DNA from: Loxodes magnus
Taxonomy: Eukaryota > Ciliophora > Karyorelictea > Loxodida > Loxodidae
Direction: 5' to 3'
Length of the DNA stretch: 64,000 bases
Assembly: GCA_946699065.1 (NCBI GenBank)
Contig: CAMPDV010000241.1
Coordinates: forward strand, 1 to 64,000
The position numbers were made by a program, and so were the translations under genes. Shown here one piece after another: positions 1-12,879 of the stretch. The notes beneath the pieces were generated by a model that saw only the letters and a program-made list of their open reading frames with translations, did not search any database and was not told the origin of the DNA. Positions within the stretch are counted from its first letter, which is position 1. Each line of letters begins with the position of its first letter.

Positions 1-3000
1 ATATTTTTAACTTATAGTATATAATGATTTTAATAAAACTAACTTGAGTAAGTTAATTTAATATTCTTAACTTAGGTAAGTTAATTTAATATTCTTAACT
101 TAGGTAAGTTAATTTAATATTCTTAACTTAGGTAAGTTAATTTAATATTCTTAACTTAGGTAAGTCAATTTAATATTCTTAACTTAGGTAAGTTAATTTA
201 ATATTCTTAACTTAGGTAAGTCAATTTAATATTCTTAACTTAGGTAAGTTAATTTAATATTCTTAACTTAGGTAAGTTAATTTAATATTTTTAACTTATA
301 GTATGTAATGATTTTAATACAATTAACTTAGGTAAGTTAATTTAATATTCTTAACTTAGGTAAGTTAATTTAATATTCTTAACTTAGGTAAGTTAATTTA
401 ATATTCTTAACTTAGGTAAGTTAATTTAATATTCTTAACTTAGGTAAGTCAATTTAATATTCTTAACTTAGGTAAGTTAATTTAATATTCTTAACTTAGG
501 TAAGTTAATTTAATATTCTTAACTTAGGTAAGTTAATTTAATATTCTTAACTTAGGTAAGTCAATTTAATATTCTTAACTTAGGTAAGTTAATTTAATAT
601 TCTTAACTTAGGTAAGTTAATTTAATATTCTTAACTTAGGTAAGTTAATTTTATATTCTTAACTTAGGTAAGTTAATTTAATATTCTTAACTTAGGTAAG
701 TTAATTTAATATTCTTAACTTAGGTAAGTTAATTTAATATTCTTAACTTAGGTAAGTCAATTTAATATTCTTAACTTAGGTAAGTTAATTTAATATTCTT
801 AACTTAGGTAAGTCAATTTAATATTCTTAACTTAGGTAAGTTAATTTAATATTCTTAACTTAGGTAAGTTAATTTAATATTCTTAACTTAGGTAAGTTAA
901 TTTAATATTCTTAACTTAGGTAAGTTAATTTAATATTCTTAACTTAGGTAAGTCAATTTAATATTCTTAACTTAGGTAAGTTTATTTAATATTCTTAACT
1001 TAGGTAAGTTAATTTAATATTCTTAACTTAGGTAAGTTAATTTAATATTCTTAACTTAGGTAAGTTAATTTAATATTCTTAACTTAGGTAAGTTAATTTA
1101 ATATTCTTAACTTAGGTAAGTTTATTTAATATTCTTAACTTAGGTAAGTTAATTTAATATTCTTAACTTAGGTAAGTTAATTTAATATTCTTAACTTAGG
1201 TAAGTTTATTTAATATTCTTAACTTAGGTAAGTTAATTTAATATTCTTAACTTAGGTAAGTCAATTTAATATTCTTAACTTAGGTAAGTTTATTTAATAT
1301 TCTTAACTTAGGTAAGTTAATTTAATATTCTTAACTTAGGTAAGTTAATTTAATATTCTTAACTTAGGTAAGTCAATTTAATATTCTTAACTTAGGTAAG
1401 TTAATTTAATATTCTTAACTTAGGTAAGTTAATTTAATATTCTTAACTTAGGTAAGTCTATTTAATATTCTTAACTTAGGTAAGTCAATTTAATATTCTT
1501 AACTTAGGTAAGTTAATTTAATATTCTTAAATTAGGTAAGTTAATTTAATATTCTTAAATTAGGTAAGTCAATTTAATATTCTTAACTTAGGTAAGTCAA
1601 TTTAATATTCTTAACTTAGGTAAGTTAATTTAATATTCTTAAATTAGGTAAGTTAATTTAATATTCTTAACTTAGGTAAGTCAATTTAATATTCTTAACT
1701 TAGGTAAGTTAATTTAATATTCTTAACTTAGGTAAGTTAATTTAATATTCTTAACTTAGGTAAGTTAATTTAATATTCTTAACTTAGGTAAGTCAATTTA
1801 ATATTCTTAACTTAGGTAAGTTAATTTAATATTCTTAACTTAGGTAAGTTAATTTTATATTCTTAACTTAGGTAAGTTAATTTAATATTCTTAACTTAGG
1901 TAAGTCAATTTAATATTCTTAACTTAGGTAAGTTAATTTAATATTCTTAACTTAGGTAAGTTAATTTAATATTCTTAACTTAGGTAAGTTAATTTAATAT
2001 TCTTAACTTAGGTAAGTCAATTTAATATTCTTAACTTAGGTAAGTTAATTTAATATTCTTAACTTAGGTAAGTTAATTTAATATTCTTAACTTAGGTAAG
2101 TTAATTTAATATTCTTAACTTAGGTAAGTTAATTTAATATTCTTAACTTAGGTAAGTTAATTTAATATTCTTAACTTAGGTAAGTCAATTTAATATTCTT
2201 AACTTAGGTAAGTTTATTTAATATTCTTAACTTAGGTAAGTTAATTTAATATTCTTAACTTAGGTAAGTTAATTTAATATTCTTAACTTAGGTAAGTTAA
2301 TTTAATATTCTTAACTTAGGTAAGTTAATTTAATATTCTTAACTTAGGTAAGTTTATTTAATATTCTTAACTTAGGTAAGTTAATTTAATATTCTTAACT
2401 TAGGTAAGTTAATTTAATATTCTTAACTTAGGTAAGTTAATTTTATATTCTTAACTTAGGTAAGTTAATTTAATATTCTTAACTTAGGTAAGTCAATTTA
2501 ATATTCTTAACTTAGGTAAGTTTATTTAATATTCTTAACTTAGGTAAGTTAATTTAATATTCTTAACTTAGGTAAGTTAATTTAATATTCTTAACTTAGG
2601 TAAGTTTATTTAATATTCTTAACTTAGGTAAGTTAATTTAATATTCTTAACTTAGGTAAGTTAATTTAATATTCTTAACTTAGGTAAGTCTATTTAATAT
2701 TCTTAACTTAGGTAAGTCAATTTAATATTCTTAACTTATAGCACGTAAGTCAATTTAATATTCTTAACTTAGGTAAGTCAATTTAATATTCTTAACTTAG
2801 GTAAGTCAATTTAATATTCTTAACTTAGGTAAGTTAATTTAATATTCTTAACTTAGGTAAGTTTATTTAATATTCTTAACTTAGGTAAGTTAATTTAATA
2901 TTCTTAACTTAGGTAAGTCAATTTAATATTCTTAACTTAGGTAAGTTAATTTAATATTCTTAACTTAGGTAAGTCAATTTAATATTCTTAACTTAGGTAA

Positions 3001-4247
3001 GTTAATTTAATATTCTTAAATTAGGTAAGTTAATTTAATATTCTTAACTTAGGTAAGTTAATTTAATATTCTTAACTTAGGTAAGTCAATTTAATATTCT
3101 TAACTTAGGTAAGTCAATTTAATATTCTTAACTTAGGTAAGTCAATTTAATATTCTTAACTTAGGTAAGTTAATTTAATATTCTTAACTTAGGTAAGTCA
3201 ATTTAATATTCTTAACTTAGGTAAGTTAATTTAATATTCTTAACTTAGGTAAGTTAATTTAATATTCTTAACTTAGGTAAGTCAATTTAATATTCTTAAC
3301 TTAGGTAAGTCAATTTAATATTCTTAAATTAGGTAAGTCAATTTAATATTCTTAACTTAGGTAAGTCAATTTAATATTCTTAACTTAGGTAAGTTAATTT
3401 AATATTCTTAACTTAGGTAAGTTAATTTAATATTCTTAACTTAGGTAAGTTAATTTAATATTCTTAAATTAGGTAAGTTAATTTAATATTCTTAACTTAG
3501 GTAAGTTAATTTAATATTCTTAACTTAGGTAAGTCAATTTAATATTCTTAACTTAGGTAAGTCAATTTAATATTCTTAACTTAGGTAAGTCAATTTAATA
3601 TTCTTAACTTAGGTAAGTTAATTTAATATTCTTAACTTAGGTAAGTCAATTTAATATTCTTAACTTAGGTAAGTTAATTTAATATTCTTAAATTAGGTAA
3701 GTTAATTTAATATTCTTAAATTAGGTAAGTCAATTTAATATTCTTAACTTAGGTAAGTCAATTTTATATTCTTAACTTAGGTAAGTTAATTTAATATTCT
3801 TAACTTAGGTAAGTCAATTTAATATTCTTAACTTAGGTAAGTTAATTTAATATTCTTAAATTAGGTAAGTCAATTTAATATTCTTAACTTAGGTAAGTCA
3901 ATTTAATATTCTTAACTTAGGTAAGTTAATTTAATATTCTTAACTTAGGTAAGTCAATTTAATATTCTTAACTTAGGTAAGTTAATTTAATATTCTTAAC
4001 TTAGGTAAGTTAATTTAATATTCTTAACTTAGGTAAGTCAATTTAATATTCTTAACTTAGGTAAGTTAATTTAATATTCTTAACTTAGGTAAGTTAATTT
4101 AATATTCTTAACTTAGGTAAGTTAATTTAATATTCTTAACTTAGGTAAGTTAATTTAATATTCTTAACTTAGGTAAGTTAATTTAATATTTTTAACTTAG
4201 GTAAGTCAATTTAATATTCTTAACTTAGGTAAGTTAATTTAATATTA
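1..4247. repeat. 28-bp minisatellite array, about 150 copies
   Basis: A head-to-tail array of a 28-bp unit fills the first 4.2 kb. Each unit contains an 18-bp near-palindrome, TTAACTTAGGTAAGTTAA (8-bp arms around GG), followed by a short AT spacer ending in ATATTC. Variation is concentrated at a few sites: the arm end reads GTTAA, GTCAA or GTTTA, and CTTA is sometimes ATTA. The phase is broken by variant units carrying TTAACTTATAG at about 7, 291 and 2731. The first two share a longer insert with TGATTTTAATA and lie 284 bp apart. No coding potential is seen. It resembles a germline satellite; function unknown. Confidence 0.97.
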
Positions 4248-5734
4248 TTAATTTTTATTATTGTTAATAGTATGTAAGGTTTATTTATTGTTTCTCTTGT
4301 TTATATTCTTAGATCGTAACTTTATTTAAAATTATCTTTTAAAATAGGTGGTAAATTATTTATAATTGTTATATAGAATGTTAGTTTTTTTAAAGTATTA
4401 AATTAGGGGGTGAGCTCCCTTTTATCATTTTCAAATAGGACGTGAGTATCAATATAACTAGTTATAGTTATTTAATGAAGAATGATTGACTTTTAATACT
4501 TTATTTAGACTTATTCTTAATTTAAAAATTTATATTTTTTGTATTAATATAAAAGTAGTATTTTATAAATGTTGATATGTATTTATATATATATATATAT
4601 AAATATACCTTATGTATATAGAATGTATATATAAATTTTGTATATCTTCTTTCTTTGTGTATTTAAGGTTTTTTATATAAATTTTTCATGGCATATTTGT
4701 TATATTACTGAGTTGTTATAAATTCTATTGATGATTATAAATAAGTAACTAATGTGTATTAATAATATAGTTATGTATTTTTAATTTACTAATTTATGAA
4801 GTGGTTTATGAGTATATTTTTTAATTTGTTAAATATATTAAATAATATTCATTTAAGTTTATGGCTTAATGGGTATCGGTGTTTATATTTTATTATTAAT
4901 GTTATATGTTTCAATTAAAAGAGATAGTTTTAGGTGGAAGTTGTATATTTGTTTTATTTACAAATTTAAATATTATGTGAATAATGTTTTTTAATATTGT
5001 TTGAATATCATGTGAATAGTATGTGAATAGTGTGTGTGAATAGTGTGTGAATTTGTGTGAGTAAAAAAGTTTATTTTTTCTCTGTGTAATGTGCTTGGGT
5101 GATGTTAAAAGGTGTGATGATAAAAATTTTATTATAAAGTGTTGAATGATATGTAGTTTAATATGAGTTATAGTATGTTATAAGATATAAGTATTTGAAT
5201 TTAGTTTTATTTTTAAATAAGTTTGTTTAATATTATTATTATTTAGTATAATATGGGTATATTATGGGAATAATATGTATAATTAATGAATGAAAAAATT
5301 TCTTAATTTTATTAATGGTAGTGAGGTAAATATTTTCTTTAAATAAAAAGACAATTTGATATAAGGATGTTTTAAGTATAAAAATTATTTTTGTTAGAAG
5401 GATAGGGTAAAAGTTGTTTTTGCTTTAAATAAAATAATTTATGGTTAAAGCTTATTATAGTTTAAAGTATTTTATTTTTAGAAAGCGAAAAGTTAAATTA
5501 TTTTAAAAGTGTGTAAGAGATATTATAATATTTGTAAATGAAAGGTTAATTATAAAAATTATTAATAAGGTGGAAAGGGAGTGAAGTTAAAGGCAATGCT
5601 TAATTTTATCTAAAGAGAATTGTTTAGTATTTTAATTTTAAAATAATTTTTAATGTTTCTTTATTTTTAAATTTTTAAATTTTTAATTTCTATATTTTTG
5701 AGTAATAATATTTTGTTAAAACAAAAAATTTGTC
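4248..5734. other. AT/GT-rich spacer, no gene seen
   Basis: The flank between the satellite and the first long repeat is T- and G-biased on the plus strand. It contains an (AT)n run at about 4584-4601 and a short GTGTGAATAG repeat cluster. No frame reads like protein in either strand under the TAA/TAG=Gln code, and no RNA gene was recognised. Confidence 0.6.
5010..5062 (+). repeat. short GTG-rich tandem repeat
   Basis: About five degenerate copies of a 9-11 bp unit of the form (TG)nTGAATAG stand in tandem in the spacer. It is probably a small slippage-generated repeat with no visible relation to the 28-bp satellite. Confidence 0.6.
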
Positions 5735-7794
5735 TTTGCTCAGTGTTTCATACTATAGAAGGATTTTTCGGACGGACTAAAAATTTTTTTTTAATTTTGA
5801 ATCAAATTTTTAAGTTTTTTTTTCTTATTAAAGTAAATAATTTGAAGGAAAAGTTTTTAGATAAGATATAATAGATAGATTAGGAATATAAAAATTAGTT
5901 AAGGTAGATATATATTAAAAAAGTAAATATTTTAGGATATTTTTAATAATGTAAAAAAGATTTTAATTTAATATATATTTTTTATTTTATATCTCTAAGT
6001 TTTAATAACAATATTTGCTTATTAAACTGATGCTATGCAATATTTATTTATTTTTCAAATAATAGTTTATTATTTTTTTAATATATAGATAAGGATGATA
6101 AATCTAATAATAAGAAAAAGATAAAAGTTTCATACATATTTATGAATTAAAAATAGTTAAAAACAAATTATAACTCTTCTAAAACTTAATTAAATATAAA
6201 ATATTATATAATTAGATGAGAGAAATAAATTAAATAGTAAAGAAAATAAAACCTTTCAGTCTAGCTCTTTAAAAGTTGTTTATTCATTTACAAATTAAAA
6301 TTACAACTTTTATTTTTAATAATGAAAAAAGTATATTTTTAATAGAATATATATTATTTTTTATTTTGATATTAAGACATTCTAAAAATAATCTTAGTAT
6401 ATTTAGTTAGAATCTATTTATTAGCAAATATAAAGTTTTACAGCAGTTTTTTTTATTTATGCTTAGTGCATGATAATATGAACTAATAGATTTATAATTA
6501 AATTTTAGTTAACCTTAATATTATTTTCACAATTTTAGAATTTATTTTAATAATAACTAAATTTTTTTCTAATTCTACTAAAAAAATTATTAATTTTAAT
6601 CTATAATACAAAGGAAAATAATGATGATTATTTTTAATTTGAACTAATTCTGCTGAAATTTAATCTCATAAAATAATAAAAGATTCTTATTAATTTTAAA
6701 TTTAGATTTAAAAAAGAGTTTTTAAAACTTTTAACTTAAGAGATACTTTCATTAAAAAAAATGTTTGCGAAATTTTTTTACAATTATTAATTTTGAATGT
6801 TTAAGAAAAGTAACTCTCATCTTACTGTTTTCTCCGAACGGAATTTTTAATGGCAAATATTCTTCTAATCTACTTTTTTAAACAGAAAAAACATTGAGTA
6901 ATGAATCCAGATTCAAAAATAATAGACTTAAAACACTTACCAAGTTCAGATAGTCTTCAGACATCACTTCCTTCAAGATATTGGATCCAAGTAAGAATCT
7001 CTCTAAAATTAGAGATATAATCATATAGATAAAAATAATGCTTCTGCCATTCTTTTTATTATGTTTTTTTATTTTTAATTATGCCTTAAATTTCATTACA
7101 CTCTTATTTTCTTTTTTCTTTTACTTCATCCGTTTAAGTTTTATCAGTTTTCAGCAATTAAAATTTTTTGATTTAAGCATTCTGTGAAATATTTTAATTC
7201 ACCAATATAAGTTTATATTAAATAAACGAATTTATGTAATTATTAGTAAGGATTTTCAAAAACATATAGAATATGTTTTATTTGCATCAGAATAAATCAT
7301 TTTATAAGATAAATATATAAATTTAAAAAAATTTCAGGATAAACAATAGAATAAGGTAATTGTTCTGCATTTCCTATATAATTAATGTAAAATAAAATAA
7401 AAAGATTGAATTTTATTGTTTATAACTAATGAAGACATATATTAATTAATAAATAATAAGCTTAATTATTAAATTATTTCTTTTAAAATATTTTATAGTA
7501 AACAAAAGTAACTAAATAAAAGATTATAAAGCATTATAAAAAATAAAAATAAATAATAATTTATTAATATTAAGCTACTTTAATTTATTCATATAAATAA
7601 AAAAGATATTTTAAATCCTTCATTTAAAGTAATTATTAAATTAATAAATTTAAAATCAAAACTCTTAGCTTCATATAACAAAAAATTAAAATAAAAAATA
7701 TTTAATAAGAAATCGAATAAACTATTTAAAATTGTAAAATCAAGATATGTAGATAAAAATGTAATAAATAACAAAATAAAATATTAATAAAAAT

Positions 7795-8107
7795 TAATTA
7801 ATTTCAACTAAAAAAGTTTTTGGACCGGAAACTCCTTTCCGATTGCACAACTCGACGCTCTCTTTTTATGGGATAACGGGGATATTCTGTTGTGCTCCAG
7901 GCACATTTGCTAGGGAGCTCCGTCGCTATGAGCAGCCAGGCTTCAAGTCCCTACCAAGAGCAGATAATCTCAAAGACAGCGTTCCCTTCGAAAAATGACT
8001 CTGACCAGGGACTTTCTCAGCAACAGGAAAGGAACTTGTTCCTACCCATAAAACCAGAAAGTTTATTCACGAGGGTCATTCTCAGCTCCCACCATCATTT
8101 CGATTAT
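7795..8107 (+). mobile_element. SINE-like element, family 1, copy 1
   Basis: A 313-bp, relatively GC-rich island flanked by 16-bp direct repeats AAATATTAATAAAAAT (7779-7794 and 8108-8123). The paralogous repeat at about 35150 holds an uninterrupted version of the target, so this is an insertion. The 5' end has TAATTAATTTCAAC and then a hairpin, CGGAAA-CTCC-TTTCCG (7826-7841). The 3' end is CCCACCATC followed by an AT tail. Three other copies occur in the window. There is no RT frame and no terminal inverted repeat; TSD length and lack of TIRs fit target-primed retroposition. A 74-codon GTG-started frame exists, but differences between copies do not favour third positions, so it is probably not coding. 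Confidence 0.85.
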
Positions 8108-8152
8108 AAATATTAATAAAAATACAAAAGCTATTTTAAATAAGTTAATAAA

Positions 8153-8998
8153 AATAAAAAAAAGGCAGAAAGTTTCAAGAAGGGTTTTTTGTAAGCTCCA
8201 TAGATAAAGGAGCAAAAACCAGAGACTTCTAATTCTTCATCCATCACGTCTTCTTAGATAAAATAATAATCTTCTTAATCTTAATAACCTCCAATAGTTG
8301 AAATTTAAGACAATCTTAAATAAAATAAGAACTTAAATAAGCATAAACAGAATAAAACTAATAAAATATACTTTCTTCCTAAACCTAGACCAAGTAACTT
8401 AAAGAAATAAGAGAATCCAAAAACGATGCAAAAACAGACAAATGAAGAATAATTATTAATTGAAAGTCTTTTGAAATCTGTGCATATTCTGTAAGAAGAA
8501 GTAAAAATATTAAGATAAGAAAACAAAAAATGATTAGAAAAAAGTTAAAATACTGAAGAAAGATTAAACAAATAAGAAATCGAAGTATATCAACTTGGAC
8601 AAAAAAGAATAGAGCCTCTAATCTAAGAAATAAAAATGGAAGTAGAAGACGATAGGTAAAAAGAATCAACCAATATTAGAAGGATTCTCAAGAGATGTTA
8701 CCTGTGCTAATCAAGATTACATAGATTCAAGAGCTGTAAGATATACAAGAAAAAGATGAAGAGAAACAGCGAGGAAATCTGAAGAGAATTAGCAAGAATT
8801 TACGTGACGATAGAAGGAAGAATTTATAGAAGAAGAATTTTCCATTCGAGTTCCAGAACTCCGAAAAAACTAGATAACCCGAACTTTTATTTTAAGCATC
8901 CAGGAGCGATCACTGGATGTCTTTGGAAATGAGGTTGAAATACCTCAAAGCCACAAACACTTTATTAAGTATATTATTATTATTATTATTATTAAATG
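8153..8998 (+). mobile_element. coiled-coil retroelement E1 (about 0.85 kb)
   Basis: The element sits between imperfect 10-bp direct repeats AGTTAATAAA (8143-8152) and AGTTGATAAA (8999-9008), again with an empty site in repeat copy 2. The 5' end (TTCAAGAAGGGTTTTTT, then a GCTCC/GGAGC hairpin at 8195-8213) matches the 5' end of LINE-A at 35.9 kb. The body encodes a coiled-coil protein in the TAA/TAG=Gln code, best from ATG 8426: MQKQTNEEQ, then EEVKILRQENKKW with TGA at the last codon. A Q-rich frame upstream suggests a frameshift near 8410. The 3' end carries a CATCCAG/CTGGATG hairpin (8896-8920), the motif GGTTGAAATACCTC and an (ATT)n tail. Likely a non-autonomous retroposon, or an ORF1-only derivative of a LINE. 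Confidence 0.7.
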
Positions 8999-9155
8999 AG
9001 TTGATAAAGGTTGTATACAAGTAACTATAATTTTATTATAATAGAGTAAATTATAAAAACTAAAAAAAAATTGTAACCAAACATCTTATGTCAAAATTTT
9101 TCTATTTATTGATTCGTAACTCTTATTAATTTTATTTTGTCGCATTATAAAAAAT

Positions 9156-11650
9156 GAATACTTTAAATTAATCGACTTTATGAAGATAATTATTAAATAA
9201 TATTAGAACAATAAAAAATAATAAAGTACGAAATGATTCATTTAGCTCAACTTATATTTAAAGAATTATTATTGAATTTCTTTAAATATGAACTAAAAAA
9301 TCTTAGAAGAGTGTTCTATAAAAGAAGAATAAGGATTTTATATTTAGTGTTAGTAAGAACAAGAATCTAATGAAGCCATAAGATGTAATAAAATAAATTA
9401 AAATTAGTAAATTTCTTACTAAATTTATTTTCTATTAAATTTTTTAATAGAAAAGCCTTTAATCATAATTAAATAAACCTAAAACTGTAAAATTCATAAA
9501 TTAGTTTATTTTAATAAAATTTTTATTATATGAAGCTTCTGATTTAATTCAGATACTTCTATTTATATAATTTTAAGTTTATTAATGCAAAATTTTATTC
9601 TCATTTAATTTTTTACACTTCTTGCTTTTCTTCATCGCTCCTAAAGCTTTCATTTTATTCTAACTACGACTCTGTTTACTTGATATACCTTTTTAAATAT
9701 TTAATTTCTTTTTCTAGTAAATTCTTATGAACATTTTTAATTTGAAGGTCTATTTCTAATTATAAAACGAAGTAATTTGCTAGTTTAAGTAGATTTAGTT
9801 TTATATTGTTATTCTCTACAAATTTCTACCTAGAAATATATCAGAAAGTATTATAAGTAAATCCACATTGTAAAAATATTTAAGGGCATGCTTAAACATG
9901 TTTTTTCTTCATTCATAACTGAGATAACTTTTCAAAGGGTAATATTGCAAATGTAAATAATATTTAAGAACTATAAGAATCAGTTCATAAATTAAAGATT
10001 AACATTATTTTTCCCTATATTACTTGCTAAGTTTAATATAGCTAATTTTAGCAAATTTATAAATTCCATCGAGATTTTCTAGGAACATTTATTTAATCTG
10101 CATATCTCTATAACGTAAAGTTGCTTCTTAATAAAAATTGTTAAATTTTAAATTAAATATAGTTCTAAATAGGAAATTAACTTGAAATAATGAGTTGGTA
10201 GTAATAATTTATTTCTTAGTGATAAAAATGTTAAAGTTAATAAACTAATAAATAAAATTAGTTATATTAAGATTATATTTAAGCTACTAATAATTTTTAA
10301 TTTTCAAAATATTATAAATTAACTTTACTAGATAAAGTTAATTAAGTAGCTTTTAGATTTATTAAGTAAAGTTAAATATGCGAACATAATATAATATTAA
10401 TTATAATAAAATAAAGATAATCTAATAGAAGTTAAAATTATCTGATTAGCAAAGTTTTAGATAAAGCTAATATAATAAACTTTTATAAGAATGCTAATTA
10501 AGTTATTGGGCAGAACCTTAATTTATGAAGTTTTAACATGCAGTGAGACTAAAATAAAGCAAATAAAATTTTGAAGCAAATTTAGAGAAGTTAAAATCAT
10601 ATTGATTTAAGATAAATATTTCGATTAGTATTTTGACATTGCTTCAATAGAATATTTTAAACTCTAGTTTTTGAAGCTTTATCTTCTATATTAATTTTAC
10701 TAATTAATTTTAAAATTTGATTTCTCTTGAGATAATAAGTTATTTAATAATAGCTAATTAAGGAATCAATTTAAATTTTGCAAAGAAATTTACTTACTAA
10801 TTCAGCGAAAGAAAAGAAATATATTAAGATTTAAGTATTTTAAAATAAATTATAAAAACTAAATTTTGGTATAAATTTAGATAATTTGTTGCATTTTCAA
10901 AGAAAGATATAAGAAGTGTTAAGCATTAGTAAAATTTAGCTTGCTAGTAAATAATAAATAACAGAAATAATATTGAAAGAGATAAATTTAAAGTAATTTA
11001 AAAATGTAGATAATTAGAATGACAAAATTACAAAATTTAACAACATATAAAACATTAACATTATATAAATAATAAGAAATGCAAAAAAGAAGATTTAAAA
11101 ATATAAAAGTTGCAAATATTTAATAAAACTGCAGTTGATTGAATATCTTGTAAAGGAATAAAAAATAGGTTCAATTAAAATAAAAGTTAAGGAAAATTCA
11201 TATTTAATTATTTTATAAAATAAAAGCTTAAAATAATTTAATAATTCTTAGTATTTATAAGAAATAAAGCTAAATTATAAAAAGTTAATAAAATATAATA
11301 GAATAAATTTTAAATTTATAATTTAAATAATATTTAAAATATTTATATCAAAATTTAAGATAAAGTTTATAATAACTTATTAAATCTCAATTTTATTTAA
11401 AAAATATAGTAAAATATAACTAAATATTAAATTAAAAAATTAATTAAAAACTAAGAAAATTATATCTTTAACAAATAAATTATTTATATTTTAATTAACT
11501 CTATCAGTTTATACTAAATTATATAAAAAATTACTAAAAAGAAAAAATATAAAATATAAACTAGTAAATAATAATAAAAATTAAAAAATGTTTATAAAAA
11601 TGTATACCTAATTATATTTTGAGATTAAGATAAATATTAAAGAATAATAA
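9156..11650. other. AT-rich region, no gene seen
   Basis: About 2.5 kb of very AT-rich DNA with no protein-like frame longer than a few tens of codons, no RNA gene and no matched repeat. It may hold decayed element remains that cannot be recognised by eye. Confidence 0.55.
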
Positions 11651-11654
11651 AATC

Positions 11655-12465
11655 TAATAATAATAATAATAATAATATTTACTAATTGTCAATATAAATG
11701 TTTACCTTCTTCAGGGATTTCAGCTTTATTGGGGCGGCTCATTAAGTTTTATGTGGCAAGGTTCTACGACCTTTTTCGTTAGGAAGGTTAACCAATTTGC
11801 TCTCTCTAAGTTTTGCCATTAAAATATTTTTTTCTTGTAAAATTCTTCTCTTATTATTCAAAGTCTTGAGATCTGTTTTAGCGTTTTTTTCTTCTCTTGC
11901 TTGAAGGCTTTTAAAGTCTTTACAGTTTCTAGATAAGTATTATGTATATTTATAATATCAACATCATTTTTCTGACTAATTGTTTCTTTGTCTCTTGATA
12001 AGGATTCTTTTTATTTTCTCTAATCTTTCAGACATTCCTTTATTTTTGTCCTCTTAAGTTGAGGCAATATATTGTTATTAGATTTGAGGAAGTGACTACT
12101 AGTATTCAGGGTTTTCTATCTGCATTGATACTACTTAACTAGATGGTTGTTAGGATTGTAATCATATTTATTCTCTTCTGAAGTGCTTATATGTGACAAG
12201 TAAAGTCTTTAATTGGTCGAGCTCTTCGCTAAGTACTTCATACTAAATTAAAATGGATCTTAATTGTCTGAAAGGTTAAAGATTGTCTCTTCTTACTTAG
12301 ATATTTTGGGTAATAGATTTCCAACTTAATGAGATTCATTTATTTCTTTATCTCCTACAAGGCGTTTCCCTTCATATGAGGAGGACGAATTCTCGATTTC
12401 AATGGGTTTCTCCTACTTACGAATTTATTGGTGAGTAAATCTCTTGGCTTTCATTAAATCACTTT
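11655..12465 (-). mobile_element. coiled-coil retroelement E2, minus strand
   Basis: Read on the minus strand this block ends in (ATT)n (plus strand AAT run 11655-11677). It is preceded by GCTGAAATCCCTGAAGAA, which resembles the GGTTGAAATACCTC motif of E1 and E5. The inside reads as a charged helical protein: fragments include ETVKTLKAFKQEKKKTLKQ, then REEFYKKK and ERANWLTFLTKK. TGA occurs where tryptophan would fit. The frame is broken, so it is a degenerate copy. The 5' boundary (about 12430-12465) is uncertain and no clear target-site duplication was found. Confidence 0.5.
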
Positions 12466-12499
12466 TCGTAAGTTTATATCCTACACTTTACTAATTTAT

Positions 12500-12877
12500 A
12501 TTTTTTCCCGGGTTAGAACATTTAAAAAAAAATCTCTTAAATTTAACATTGGCTATCTTAATTAAATATAGAATTATAATATAAAAGTAATTATTCTTAT
12601 AGACTTTTTTTAATATAAATTTAAAAAAGTTAAAAAATTCTCTAACTCTCAGTTTTTTATAATCTTCTGTCAAAAATAGTCTATTTTTACTTTTATCCTT
12701 CCATTAGTGATGCATATTATGACAAATATGTGATCTATTCCATCATCATTTATTCTGTATAATATTTTTAAAGTTCTTCATCATTTTTGATATCTTATCT
12801 TGTTCTAGCTTTATATTATCTACAATTTTTAGCATGATATAGGATAGGGCAACATTTGTAATTTTTTCAAAGGACAT
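12500..12877 (-). pseudogene. short unrecognised protein-like frame
   Basis: From an ATG at 12877 on the minus strand the TAA/TAG=Gln code gives a protein-like frame (MSFEKITNVALSYIMLKIV, then LEQDKISKMMKNFKNII). It next meets two TGAs followed by TGG, then continues through KNRLFLTEDYKKLRVREFF. No domain is recognised. It lies just upstream of E2 in the same orientation and might be part of a larger decayed element. If TGA is a stop, only about 45 residues are encoded. Confidence 0.35.
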
Positions 12878-12879
12878 TT

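Larger units (their letters stand above)
5735..9155. repeat. long dispersed repeat, copy 1 (interrupted)
   Basis: This segment aligns by eye, with scattered substitutions and small indels, to 32205-35345. Shared landmarks are a block ending AAGATATAATAGATAGATTA, the phrase CAGTCTAGCTCTTTAAAAG, a block with CTTGGATCCAAG-like sequence, and a distal block around TATAATAGAGTAAATTATAAA. Without insertions the unit is about 2.25 kb. This copy is interrupted by a SINE-like element (7795-8107) and a coiled-coil element (8153-8998). Neither is in copy 2, which preserves the empty sites. No conserved frame was recognised, so the repeat itself remains anonymous. Confidence 0.85.

Noticed and set aside
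60..4240. Repeated splice donors (GGTAAGT in every satellite unit)
   Set aside because: The motif is part of the palindrome; there are no exons, branch sites or coding frames around it.
1..4247. CRISPR-like array
   Set aside because: There are no unique spacers: repeat and 'spacer' are both constant in a 28-bp period, so this is a satellite.
8305..8669. Minus-strand standard-code frames opposite E1
   Set aside because: Leu/Phe-rich shadows of the plus-strand coiled-coil frame of E1.
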